NCBI GenBank assembly: GCA_037954325.1
Contig: JBBMNZ010000019.1
Coordinates: 14,495,001 to 14,559,000, forward strand
DNA: 64,000 nucleotides
Reading direction: 5' to 3'
Source of the DNA: Fistularia commersonii
Taxonomy: Eukaryota > Chordata > Actinopteri > Syngnathiformes > Fistulariidae
Positions 36,850 through 46,164 of the stretch are shown here, one piece after another (the stretch's first letter is position 1; the number at the start of each line of letters is the position of its first letter). The notes beneath the pieces were generated by a model. That model was not told the origin of the DNA. It did no database searches and saw only the letters and a list, made by a program, of their open reading frames with translations. Made by a program: the position numbers and the translations under genes.

Positions 36850-37020
36850 CAGCGGGTGACGGCTCCAGATCTGCGTGACTCAGACGCGGCCGGCGTAGCG
36901 CCTGGACGCTCGGCACGCCGGCGAGAGGAATCTCGGCTGCGCGCCGTGCGCGTCCCTTTGCCCATTTCCTCCCTCTCTCTTCCCCACGATGTGTGCAAGA
37001 GATGCGGCACCTGCTTGCGA
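36780..37020 (+). promoter_or_regulatory. epo promoter and 5' UTR region
   Basis: The 240 bases before the epo ATG are GC- and CpG-rich. At 36795-36805 the sequence ggataaata could act as a TATA-like or GATA element; human EPO also lacks a consensus TATA and uses a GATA site there. A perfect AP-1 site (tgactca) lies at about 36877. The transcription start is not known, so the boundaries are inferred. Confidence 0.4.
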
Positions 37021-37036
37021 ATGTGGCAGAAAACGG
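37021..37036 (+). CDS. epo: epo exon 1: start of signal peptide
   Basis: ATG TGG CAG AAA ACG plus one base of a Gly codon, in phase with exon 2. It corresponds in size and place to the six-residue first exon of zebrafish epo. The first donor (acgg|gtaaag) gives 183 aa; a stronger-looking donor six bases on (aaag|gtaagc) keeps the phase and would give 185 aa. Confidence 0.75.
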
Positions 37037-40000
37037 GTAAAGGTAAGCGCTGACTTGGCTTGTTTTTGGAGGGAGCCTGCGTGCTGCGTTGTCGGTCTCC
37101 TCGCTCTGCGTTTTGGACACGCTTTGGCACACTGCTTCCAGCGTCCAGATACAACGTGGGTTCATGCTGGTCAGTGACTTGCTCAGTAGTATTTCGGATT
37201 TTTATTTTAGCTTTTGTGGCCTGCAGCCCTTTAACTTACAGGTCATCATTTACGTTGCCCGGCGGATTATCCTCATAGATAGACCGCATGTTCCAAGACA
37301 TGGTTATGTTACTTGCTGAGATAAAATCCTCTAGGGAGTTTTGATAGCAGACTAAGTGACTCAGCTGCGCTCATTCTCCTCGGCCCGTGGTAAAGTTAGG
37401 GGGGATCCTCCGACCAGTGGAGACGGAGAGCAAGAGGTCATTGAAGTCTTGTGGTGGCTCTGCTCCTAGATTTGAACCCTGACCTCCTTATCCGTTGCCC
37501 GCGCACTCCAAATTTGGTTTCGAACAATTGAACTCCCTGCCACGTGCTGACGCCGCCGCCGTCGCCTCACGTGAGCATCCCTGGGCACCTCGGCTCCACA
37601 GCGGCACAGAGAGCACACTTGTAGACAGCTCACGTCGATTTAAAATAGCAACACGGTTTGATCGGATGATGTTGGCAGACGAAGCTGTTAACTTTTAATT
37701 GGCAGCAGTCCTGGACTGGAAATTCCATCACCATGGTGAGAATGTAGAGAGCGCGTGTGCCTTGAGTTTAAACAGTTTAGGTCAATGCATTCTCACGTAG
37801 GCACTGCTGGAGGTGAAAGGTCGCAGTTAATCTGCGAACTGAGTCCCGACACGCTCATTTATGAAAAGGGATCGCATTTCGGAAAAATGACAGATTTATG
37901 GGATGGACGCCGGTGGTGTGTGCGTGCAGATATTGCTTCGCCGGTATGATGGATGGATGTTAGGATGTGCTTGAGTGTCATCTCGGGATTGTTGTGTTGA
38001 GATAATGTCACGCTTAAACCATCACAGGGGATCTTACAAAAGCACACACACTCGCTCGTGCATGACAATTTGTAGTCTGCGATTCCCTCTGAAATAGGCA
38101 GATAACACAAAAGGCGGACGATAAATTCCATAACTGTCTGCCGCTGAGGAGCAGCTTTACAGGCTCGGATGCTTTAGGGTTACACCTGTGTGTATCACAG
38201 AGGCAGTGTTAGTCGAACGCCATGCCCGCTTGCTCTGCGCGTCCATGATGCCGGCGTTTCAAGGGAAAGGTCATGAAGGTCAGTGACCCCCCCCCCAAAC
38301 AACTACTAATACACTCCTAGCAATGGTGTTATCGATTCGTATCAATGTTACAGTCGTGCTGTAATGACATGTGCTTCCTAATCTGTTTATGCCAGTTGAC
38401 TGTGAATCCACAAACCCGATCAAGCCAGTTCCTGGCCCGGCCGACTCGCAGGCTCATCTGTATTTTCAGTCATCCTTCTGCGTCATACGTCCGGGTGGCT
38501 TTGAAAGAGCACATTGAGCGCGTGGCACTGAAAAATGAGGCTGAGTGCCCACATGACCCAAAACGGAGGAGAGGCTTCTCCCTGCCAAGGCCACGATTAG
38601 TTCAGTGTGTGCTCTGCTCTCAATGAATGTTCAGTTCCGCATCCAGTTTTACAATTATAGCCCACTAATGTCCCGTAATGACTCGCAATCCGAACCGATA
38701 GATGGCAACAAACCACCGTCTCTATGGTGGAGACGCAAATACTGTGAAATACGGGAGTCGTGTGATGCATGCTGACCCAAAAATCACCGTCCGTGCACAT
38801 ACATTGAGAAAGTAACAGCTTGAAGACCATTCCATTTTTTCAGCCCAGTAACACTGAAAAGGATCAGCAGACCCGCAAGATCAGACAATTTTTATCACAA
38901 TCCAAGCAGCTGCAGGCCAAACTAGACTGTTGAACATCTACTTCGGCCCGCGGCTGCTTGGATGCTTATGTTTGTCGTCTCTGTGGATCCACAAGCCTCT
39001 TCCGGAAACATCGTCTATAATGTTTGAAAACAGCAACTTCTGAACCTCTCGGATTAGCTTTTGCACAGAACGGCTGATCTGAACTTAGATTTCAGAAACC
39101 TGGTCATAGGGGGATTTTCTCAAACACACGTAGGAAGCCGTTGGCCAATAGTGCCAGGGAATCAACCTCAAGCAATACATCTATACATATTTCTCCCATA
39201 AAGTCATGGGTTTGAAAGGTTGAGCTATGACCTTGCTCCGTGTCTGTTTCACAGTTACTCTCACACTGTCTGAGACGCTCTCAGCAAATGCGCGCCCGTC
39301 GTCACTGATCAACAGAGCATCCTGTTTTCAAGCAGGACTGCGGAGCGCCTCAATGACCGCGTTTGTATCCGCGTAATTGTGCTGGCAGGACTGCTTGCCT
39401 TGCTGCTGATCGTGTTGGAGTGGACCCGCCCCAGCCTGCCGTCCCCGCTGAAGCCAATCTGCGACCCGAGGGTACTGACCCATTTCATCCAGGAAGCCGG
39501 AGACGCAAAAGTTGCTATGGTGAGAGGAAAGCGCGCAGGTGCGCGGATACCCCCGCACCGAGAATCGCGTCGTCTCAAGCGTCGCTGTGTAAGCGTACCG
39601 TAAACACCGCCATTCTCCTATTTCCTCAGAAGTCATGTCAAGTCGGATGCGACCTGTCAGAATCTGTCAGAGTCCCTCAGACCAGAGTGGACTTTGACGT
39701 GTGGGAAAAGAAAGATGTAAGTACAGGTGTGGTAGAGTGTGTGGACACGGGTGTCACACGTCCTTTGTGTTTAGATACTCCTTATTTCTGTTTGGAGACC
39801 CCCGGAGTTCATCCCCCATGCGTTTCTCTTTTTGGCATTTTCTCTGGCAAGGCGTTGGAGCAGGCCCAGGAGGTGCAGTCGGGCTTGTGGCTGTTGCAGC
39901 AGGCCCTGGGGTTGCTAAGGGCCTCCGTCACAAACACGGCGCTGCACAGCCACATAGACAACTCCATCGGCAACCTAATGAGCATCAACGCTGTGCTGCG

Positions 40001-41550
40001 AAGCCTCAACATCCAGGTGAGTTCTGATCGGCACGTCGTTCATCATCTCGCTTTGTTGGTGAGAAGCAAAACCCGAGGCAGAACACGCGTAGGTGCATGC
40101 TTATTTCCATGACAACGATAAAGTTCTGCTGCATCGCTCACCAAGCGGAGGAAGCTTCATTTCACCGTCACTATGCTAACTTTTCGAACCGTGTAAATGT
40201 TAGCACGCCATGGCTGTCGGTCATTTTGAGTCAACGTTGTGAAAGCATTCTAGAGTGGGATCTCCAGGAAGTTAATGATGGAAACGTTGCAACCCGGCAT
40301 CCCATATGATATGAGAACAATAAAAGGCCAGTTTCATGAAATGGGGAGCTTGTTTTATTTTCATGTTTATGTAAAATCCTCACGGTTAGATCATTGAAGT
40401 CAAATGAAACAATGCATTCCTCTGTGGGAGCTCCAGGCTGGATGCTGGCATCTATATTGAATGCTTACAATGACGCAAATGGTTTAAAAAAGAAAACCCT
40501 CGAGCTTCAGTTTCAATATACTTTCCAGTGAAACTGCTTGCAATAAACAGCAGATATCCATTTGTCCTGAAATGAATTTCCATGTTTGTTTACATCAGAG
40601 GGGTTATATCAAATGAGACCATCAGTGCCCGTGTGTCTCGAAAATGCAGGCACAGATTGGCAGCCTCTGGGTGAGGGCTGCAGTCTCAGCAGTAAAATAG
40701 CCATCGAGATAAAAAGCATCATGAATAAGAGGGCAGTTTCAGGCGCACTGACCTTTCCTGTATTTGTAGGGTTTGGATGGTTATGACATGGCAGCAGTTA
40801 GAATCCCACTACACGGCCCAGTGACGGGTCATATTTTTCCTTTACAACTGTAGAAATCCCTTATAATTCCTCAAGGAGACGAAGATACAAAAAGTATTTG
40901 ATGAATATGGAATTACTGAATTATGTAGGGGAGGGTAAGGACTTCCCTTGGTTCAAGTGTTTTATTACCCGATTTATGGGAGAAAACCAATAGGCCTTTT
41001 CTGATAAATCAGCATGTAAACAGCATTGACTGCAATGGCAGGCACAGGTCGGTGGATTGATTCCGACAGAAAACCTACACTGCTTTTCAACTGTAGAGAC
41101 AGAGTCGCTGCAGCCAGCATGTCACCGACACTCGCCGAGCAATGTGTTCTTGTTCGGACGTCATGTGGGGTCTCCTGAGAGTGGGAGAGGCTATGGAAGT
41201 GATACCTTTTGTAATCCAACATAGGAGAGACAAGCGGGAGCCTTCTATGGCCGAGTGATGGCGAATCAGAACCTGCAGAACCTGCAGTCGTCATGGTTGC
41301 AAATGAAATTTGAGGGAATAATGCTAAAAATAATAATATTAAAGATCAATTTCCAAAAGTTGTGTTGAGAACAATATCTTTGCGTTCTGTCACGCAGGAA
41401 TACACCCCACCTGCAAGTGCGGTGGAACTGGAAGGGACCTGGCGGGTGTCCTCAGCAGCAGACTTGCTAGAAGTTCACTTCAACTTCCTGCGAGGCAAAG
41501 TGCACATTCTTCTTTCCAAAGCGCAGGCTTGTCAGCCAGATGTCAGCTGA
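37021..41550 (+). CDS. epo: epo, erythropoietin
   Basis: Erythropoietin is a secreted four-helix cytokine that drives red-cell production through its receptor. Exons are 37021-37036, 39389-39519, 39630-39716, 39852-40016 and 41398-41550, all with AG/GT borders and matching phases, giving 183 aa, the length I recall for zebrafish Epo. The leader is MWQKTGLLALLLIVLEWTRP. Helix A begins PLKPICDPRVLTHFIQEAGD. Next come KSCQVGCDLSESVRVP and TRVDFDVWEKKD. Helices B and C span ALEQAQEVQSGLWLLQQALG to INAVLRSLNIQ, and helix D is DLLEVHFNFLRGKVHILL. The four structural cysteines (PIC, KSC, VGC, QAC) are present. The tiny first exon and five-exon layout match EPO in all vertebrates. No N-X-S/T sequon is seen, unlike mammals. 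An alternative donor at 37042 would add two residues. Confidence 0.96.
37043..39388 (+). other. epo intron 1
   Basis: It is 2.3 kb long. It holds a cluster of CACGTG and related ACGTG sites between 37541 and 37640 and is otherwise without a recognised feature. Epo intron 1 is a known site of regulatory elements in vertebrates. Confidence 0.6.
37541..37613. promoter_or_regulatory. Candidate hypoxia-response/E-box cluster in epo intron 1
   Basis: Two CACGTG palindromes lie at 37541-37546 and 37568-37573, the second inside the 10-bp palindrome ctcacgtgag. Two cacag/cacaga ancillary-like motifs follow at about 37598-37612. Each site contains the HIF core RCGTG, but CACGTG also binds USF, MYC and MAX. 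Function is inferred only. Confidence 0.3.
39389..39519 (+). CDS. epo: epo exon 2: leader and helix A
   Basis: The acceptor is tgctggcag and the donor gctatg|gtgaga. It encodes GLLALLLIVLEWTRPSLPSP, then the mature start LKPICDPRVLTHFIQEAGDA and KVAM. It contains the first structural Cys. Confidence 0.93.
39630..39716 (+). CDS. epo: epo exon 3: A-B loop
   Basis: The acceptor is atttcctca/cag-like at 39620-39629 and the donor aaagat|gtaagt. It encodes KSCQVGCDLSESVRVPQTRV and DFDVWEKKD in phase 0. The two close cysteines form the small loop disulphide of Epo. Confidence 0.93.
39852..40016 (+). CDS. epo: epo exon 4: helices B and C
   Basis: The acceptor is tctggcaag and the donor atccag|gtgagt. 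It encodes ALEQAQEVQSGLWLLQQALG, then SVTNTALHSHIDNSIGNLMS and INAVLRSLNIQ, in phase 0 at both ends, as in other vertebrate EPO genes. Confidence 0.94.
40017..41397 (+). other. epo intron 4
   Basis: It is 1.4 kb long with no recognised repeat or gene. Confidence 0.5.
41398..41550 (+). CDS. epo: epo exon 5: helix D and C terminus
   Basis: The acceptor is tgtcacgcag. It encodes EYTPPASAVELEGTWRVSSA and ADLLEVHFNFLRGKVHILLS, ending ACQPDVS with TGA at 41548-41550. The receptor-contact stretch NFLRGK and the final structural Cys are intact. Confidence 0.95.
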   Translation, partial: EYTPPASAVELEGTWRVSSAADLLEVHFNFLRGKVHILLSKAQACQPDVS

Positions 41551-43130
41551 TCCGGTCATCTCCCCGCTCCAGGGGCAAAGCTTCTTTGAGTTTCTAAGGC
41601 AAGAGGAAGGACCCAATACTTTTTGACCTGCATGCTAGCTGCTAAAAAAAAAAAAAAAAAAAAAAAAAGAAACAAAAAAAAAAAATCAGCGTGGAAAGTA
41701 GGAAACGCACCGCCGTCCTCTCCTCTGTGGGAGTGAGTCGATAGCGGGGGACAGTCCCAGCGTGGCTTTGGACAGACGGGACGAGAGCACCTTAAAATGT
41801 ACATGTGAAACATGGACTCGGAGAAGTTCACACCGACCAAAATGATGCTTTCGGAAAGCACTGCTCTTGCACTTTGTGTGTGTGTTTGTGTGTATGTGTG
41901 TGTGCATGCGTAGAATGCAGGCGTAGATCCGTGTGTGTGTATGTTTCCGGTGAGTTTGACCTTTAACACTCGTTGATAGTAAATCCCTGGGGACCCAGAA
42001 AATACAGACGGCACCTGTAAACCCGAGGTTTCCTGTTTCCGCTCAGACTGCAAGTGAATGAGACCCGACACGTTCAACAGAAATACTAGTCTCTCATTCG
42101 ATTTTTATTTAGTGAATGTTAATATATTTTTAAGAGTTGTTACTATTTATACAGATTTTCTACTTTTTAGATTAAGTCTATTTTTAGAGTCAGAGCTTAA
42201 AAGGGTTTGAGTTGGGTTCTCGCTGACATGTTTTCTTATAAGGTGTTTGTCGGCATCATTTGCAACGCCATGCTGCTGTCTGTCTTTGTATTATCTCCCT
42301 GTATACAAACTGTAAGTACCCGACTTACCGTTTGGGTTTTTCATCACACTCCGTCCGAATAGTGGAAATTGTTGATACAATGACCGTGGGAGTATAAGGT
42401 CAGCGAGGAGGAAGGTTGGAGGGTTACATGAGAACTGTGAAGTTGCTTTGTCATTATCTGTCTAACGAACACACTGCCAGAGCCGACACTGATAGCCAGA
42501 CCGCCAAAAACAAAACAAAAAACATCCTGTGTGGCCGTAATTCCAAATACATTTCCAAAACCTGACGCTGAAAACGTCCCTCCACCTCCATTGTTTCTCA
42601 AATTGCGGCCAATCAGTTTGTCCTGGGAACTTGCTCCTTCCAGAAAGTGGATGCTCGACTGTCTCACACTGGTTTAGTAGTTCTTCCTTGTTGTTTTCCG
42701 TATTTACACTTTTCTGCGACCTGTTTTCAAGGATGTCCGTCACGGTTTTCTTTCATGTTTAGTTTAGTTTTCTTTTGCTTTTTTTCCCATCACTGTGTAG
42801 ATTGCATTTAAAATGCAGCTCTTCTGTGATTGAGGAAGGATGGATGGAAACAAGGACAGCTATGCAACGTTTATGTATTTGTCATCAGAAGGCTGCTTCA
42901 GTTCAGATGCGGCTGTAAAATGCTTCACTGGTTTTAAGGTCAACTAAGTAACATTTAATTCTGAACCTGAAATTCAATCAGTGGTTGTTTAAACATTGCA
43001 GAAAGTTTGAAGTTTGTTTTGGAAAGTGAGCTGTTTTTTTATTTTAATCAAGGTTAGTCCATCCATATACATCTACTAACATAGCAGTACCAGCAGTTAC
43101 ACAAAATTAAATAAATCCGACTGTGTGACC
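41551..43130 (+). other. epo: epo 3' UTR, probable
   Basis: It runs from the stop to AATAAA at 43110-43115. It contains an A-rich tract at 41642-41687 and several ATTTA-type AU-rich sites around 42095-42175, which often shorten cytokine mRNA life. I saw no earlier AATAAA. Confidence 0.5.
43110..43115 (+). terminator. epo poly(A) signal
   Basis: A canonical AATAAA, 1.56 kb after the epo stop and 33 bp from the opposing pop7 signal. Confidence 0.5.
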
Positions 43131-43147
43131 CTCAACTGAATTTGTGG

Positions 43148-43153
43148 TTTATT
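43148..43153 (-). terminator. pop7 poly(A) signal
   Basis: tttatt on the + strand is AATAAA on the minus strand, about 417 bp after the pop7 stop. It faces the epo signal. Confidence 0.5.
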
Positions 43154-43569
43154 TTTGCATTAAGCCGACCTGCAAGCAGCCAGTTGTGTGTACTGACACC
43201 TGGTGGAAAGTCAACACAACAAAACTACTCGGATTCGCGTGACTATATTTAACACGAGACTTTTTACGTCAAATATAAATACATCAGACTTTGGCACGCA
43301 AATTACATTTCACCGCTTGTGTAAGACATGCAAAAAAACAAAAGTAAGAATGACTCGACCTTCAACCAAGGAGGAGCGTCCAGAAACGCAACGCTGACAG
43401 CAGAATGCAACCAGTAGCTGTCATCACGTCTCTACAGAAGACGGAGGTCTCAGTTCACGCTGCCCCACCGGAAGACAAAGTGGTGTGTATCAATTGGTTT
43501 CCAGGGGGAAAACAGAAAGGGGCCTTGCAACACAATCCGTTCGGTACACTGGAAAAACTTCAATTGGGG

Positions 43570-44022
43570 TTACTGAGCGTCAGGGTAGAAGACCTTGATA
43601 TGAATGGCCGAGTTGTTGCGCGTGCGCGTCATGGGCTCCCCAGCTTCGTCGGGGTCTTCGGGTTCTAAGTCGTCCACGAGCTCCACCGTGGATGTGTTGG
43701 CGGCGAGCTGTAGTGCCCCCTGGCTGCTGGCCTGCAGCTGGAGTGCAATGTTGATGGCCCTGTTGATGGCCAGGCCCAGGCCGTGGACGCAGATCTCCCT
43801 GTGACCCCCGCTTTCCAGCAGCTTCTGACAGCGTGCAAGCTGAGCTCGGAAATCGGTCTTCATGTTGACGTATACGTCGTTCCGTCTCTTGGGGAGCTTC
43901 CGGGGCAGACGCTTACGCAGGGTGTACTCCACCGGGTCCATTTCCACGGCTGGGGAGGAGTCGGCGTGCATAGCGGCCACCTGGTTGATGGGCGTCACTC
44001 CCGGGTTGCGTGGCTCTGTCAT
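43570..44022 (-). CDS. pop7: pop7, ribonuclease P/MRP subunit p20 (Rpp20)
   Basis: Pop7 is an Alba-like RNA-binding subunit that pairs with Rpp25 on the P3 domain of RNase P and RNase MRP RNA and acts in 5' processing of tRNA and in rRNA processing. The single coding exon gives 150 aa (human 140). The core MDPVEYTLRKRLPRKLPKRR, NDVYVNMKTDFRAQLARCQK, ICVHGLGLAINRAINIALQL and ANTSTVELVDDLEPE, ending RTRNNSAIHIKVF, matches human POP7 closely. I chose ATG 44022 (MTEPRNPGVTP) because an acceptor (ccattcccag) on the minus strand at about 44058 puts the upstream in-frame ATG at 44106 in an intron. It is convergent with epo and divergent from ufsp1. Human POP7 also adjoins EPO. Confidence 0.96.
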   Translation of the reverse strand: MTEPRNPGVTPINQVAAMHADSSPAVEMDPVEYTLRKRLPRKLPKRRNDVYVNMKTDFRAQLARCQKLLESGGHREICVHGLGLAINRAINIALQLQASSQGALQLAANTSTVELVDDLEPEDPDEAGEPMTRTRNNSAIHIKVFYPDAQ

Positions 44023-44057
44023 GTCCCTCTCAGCGTTTGTGAATCCAAAGACTGAAG

Positions 44058-45231
44058 CTGGGAATGGAAGGTAAGGAACAAGTTCAACTTTGGTTAAACT
44101 GGACATGTTCTATCTATTTCACGTAATGTCACTACAACTTCTCTTACAGAACCTTTTTTTTTTGCAAATGTAAACTTAATAGTTGTGGAAAACATAATTT
44201 CCTAAAATCAACAAGGGAGTCTTTAAATTACCAGCACCTCATGTAAACATTAAATTAACTGGTGGCTTGAAATACAGATTTAGAATACTTGACAAGCAAT
44301 TCAATGTCTCCCTGTGAATTTGACTAGATACTTAAAACTCCCACATAATTATGAAAACCCGATTTTAGAACCCGATCTGTAACATCAACATCAATAAAAT
44401 ATTAAGTCGGTAATCCACTCTTGTATGAAACAAAACTCATCAAAATGATCAGTGGAGGTCATGCACAAGAGAGCAGTTCGTATATTGTTCAGGTTAATTT
44501 TACCTTTTTTATATAGGAGTACTACTTCTGTCAAACGTGTATCTACTATCGCAACTAACTGTTTATATCTCCCTCTTGTGGTTGATTAAAGAAACTACAT
44601 CACTGATTACCCCACTGATTATGCCACAATTTGACTTGATCAATAATCCCCACCACCACCTTTTCGCAAAGGCAGGTGTGTGTATAGATGCTAGGCTCTT
44701 ACACACACTCTAGTTTCAGTTGTGCTCAGGTGGAACTATCATTGCATTCTAAGGAAGCCAGAGGGGCGTTTATGCACCAAAACATAAACGTGAATCACGT
44801 TAACCAGAATAATTATATTTACTGTGACTTGTGTTTAAATGAAGCAGCAGCCGTAACACCAGCGGTTTTACACCACGTAGATGGAACAGGTGTGTGTTTA
44901 TGTGATTAGCTACACCTGAGTCCAGCCTGGAGTAGCACGACCAACACACGGAAGAGAGGTTACTGATCGGCATTTCATTTGACTATTGATTTACTGTTTT
45001 CGACGGACACAATGGTGGACGGTTTCAGCTCCTGGTAAGTTTAAAATTGTATTTAAAAATAAATAAAGAACGCGCTGTTAGTCGTTTAGCAAACGTTGAC
45101 GCAGCTAGCGTTAGCAAGGGGGTCTCCATTGCATGGGGGAGTTAAACGGAAATAGCGCGATCAATTGTAAAAACGGAATACCCGCACATGCGACGTTCGA
45201 ACAAGGTTGTTGTTAGCGAGCTTCGAGTTAC
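44058..45231 (-). other. pop7 5' UTR intron
   Basis: No repeat recognised. On the + strand near 45012 it contains an ATG in strong context followed by a perfect donor, which may be a separate start (see findings). Confidence 0.45.
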
Positions 45232-45300
45232 CTGCTTAATTCACCTTTCAAGGAGACGCTTTCACCTACAGCATTACCATCTTTAGCACTAGCAGCACGG
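45232..45300 (-). other. pop7: pop7 non-coding first exon (probable)
   Basis: The minus strand carries a strong donor gcag|gtaactc at 45232/45231. With the acceptor at about 44058 this defines a 1.17-kb intron in the 5' UTR. The 5' end is set by the shared promoter at about 45300-45360 and is approximate. Confidence 0.5.
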
Positions 45301-45375
45301 TCTGTTTACGTGCTGGGCACCGGAAGTACAATGTCACGTGAGACGTGACCCGGAAGACTACGCAGCCGCATTGGG
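45300..45375. promoter_or_regulatory. Shared pop7/ufsp1 promoter
   Basis: Two ETS-type sites (accggaagt at 45319-45327, ccggaag at 45350-45356) flank an E-box cacgtg (45335-45340) and an acgtgac half site, all within 40 bp. It lies between the predicted pop7 first exon (minus) and ufsp1 (plus). TATA-less ETS/E-box promoters are typical of divergent housekeeping pairs. Confidence 0.55.
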
Positions 45376-45489
45376 ACACGTTAAGCAAATGTGGCATACA
45401 TTTCCATTTGTTGAGCAAACTTCTTGGAGGACTTCTCCCATCGGGGTGTAAGGAAGTGATTGATTGGGGAGAACGTGAAAGGGAAGACG

Positions 45490-46164
45490 ATGATGACGAA
45501 CATCCAGCTGTCAAAGAACGTCCACACTGGTCTTCATGCTCCTCTTGCGGACCCTGTGAGAAGTTCCCTCCTGCAAGGGGACTACCTGTATTATCATTAT
45601 GGTTGCGATGGGCATGATGACAGAGGCTGGGGATGTGGTTACCGCACCCTCCAGACGATGGCCTCGTGGCTCTGCAACAACTGTGCCTTTGAGGACCAAC
45701 TCAGGAACCCGCCGACTTTGCTAGAGATTCAGCAGGCTCTGGTATCCATGGGGGACAAGCCAGGCTGGTTCACAGGGTCCAAGGAGTGGATTGGGAGTTT
45801 CGAAGTGTCTCTCGTGCTGGATCATCTCTACGACGTGCCCTGCAAGTTGGTGCACGTCAGAGGCGGAGGGACTGAGCTGGAGCAGGTCATGGTGCCAGAG
45901 CTCCACCGGCACTTCGAGAAACACAGATCTCCTGTGATGATGGGAGGAGACCGGGACAACTCCTCCAAGGGGATATTAGGCGTGTGCACGAAGGGCAACG
46001 ACAGTTACCTGCTCGTACTTGACCCCCACTATTACGGGTGTCAGCTGGAGAGGGAGGAGGTGCAAGGACAGAGATGGGTGGCGTGGAAGAGAGTGTCATC
46101 TTTGGACCGGTCCTCGTTTTACAACATCTGCATGCCTCAGACTGACAAGAGGAGGAAACCGTAG
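45490..46164 (+). CDS. ufsp1: ufsp1, UFM1-specific protease 1
   Basis: A cysteine protease of the C78 family that trims the UFM1 precursor and can remove UFM1 from targets. The single coding exon gives 224 aa. The catalytic Cys lies in DDRGWGCGYRTLQTMASWL. The later LVLDPHYYG supplies the Asp and His, and the WIGSFEVSLVLDHLYDVPCK and SPVMMGGDRDNSSKGILGVC blocks are also conserved. The end SSFYNICMP matches human UFSP1 SFYNLC. Two ATGs are adjacent (45490 and 45493), and homologues make 45493 (MTNIQLSKNVHTGL) equally likely. Unlike the human gene, whose full-length form begins at a non-AUG codon, a normal ATG precedes the active site here. It is divergent from pop7. Confidence 0.95.
   Translation: MMTNIQLSKNVHTGLHAPLADPVRSSLLQGDYLYYHYGCDGHDDRGWGCGYRTLQTMASWLCNNCAFEDQLRNPPTLLEIQQALVSMGDKPGWFTGSKEWIGSFEVSLVLDHLYDVPCKLVHVRGGGTELEQVMVPELHRHFEKHRSPVMMGGDRDNSSKGILGVCTKGNDSYLLVLDPHYYGCQLEREEVQGQRWVAWKRVSSLDRSSFYNICMPQTDKRRKP

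Noticed and set aside
39363..40112. 249-codon plus-strand frame over epo exons 3 and 4
   Set aside because: It reads through epo introns. The true coding parts are the spliced exons, which restore the Epo family sequence in phase.
44023..44106. Upstream in-frame ATG for pop7 at 44106
   Set aside because: A good minus-strand acceptor (ccattcccag) lies between it and the chosen ATG, so this stretch is most likely intron.
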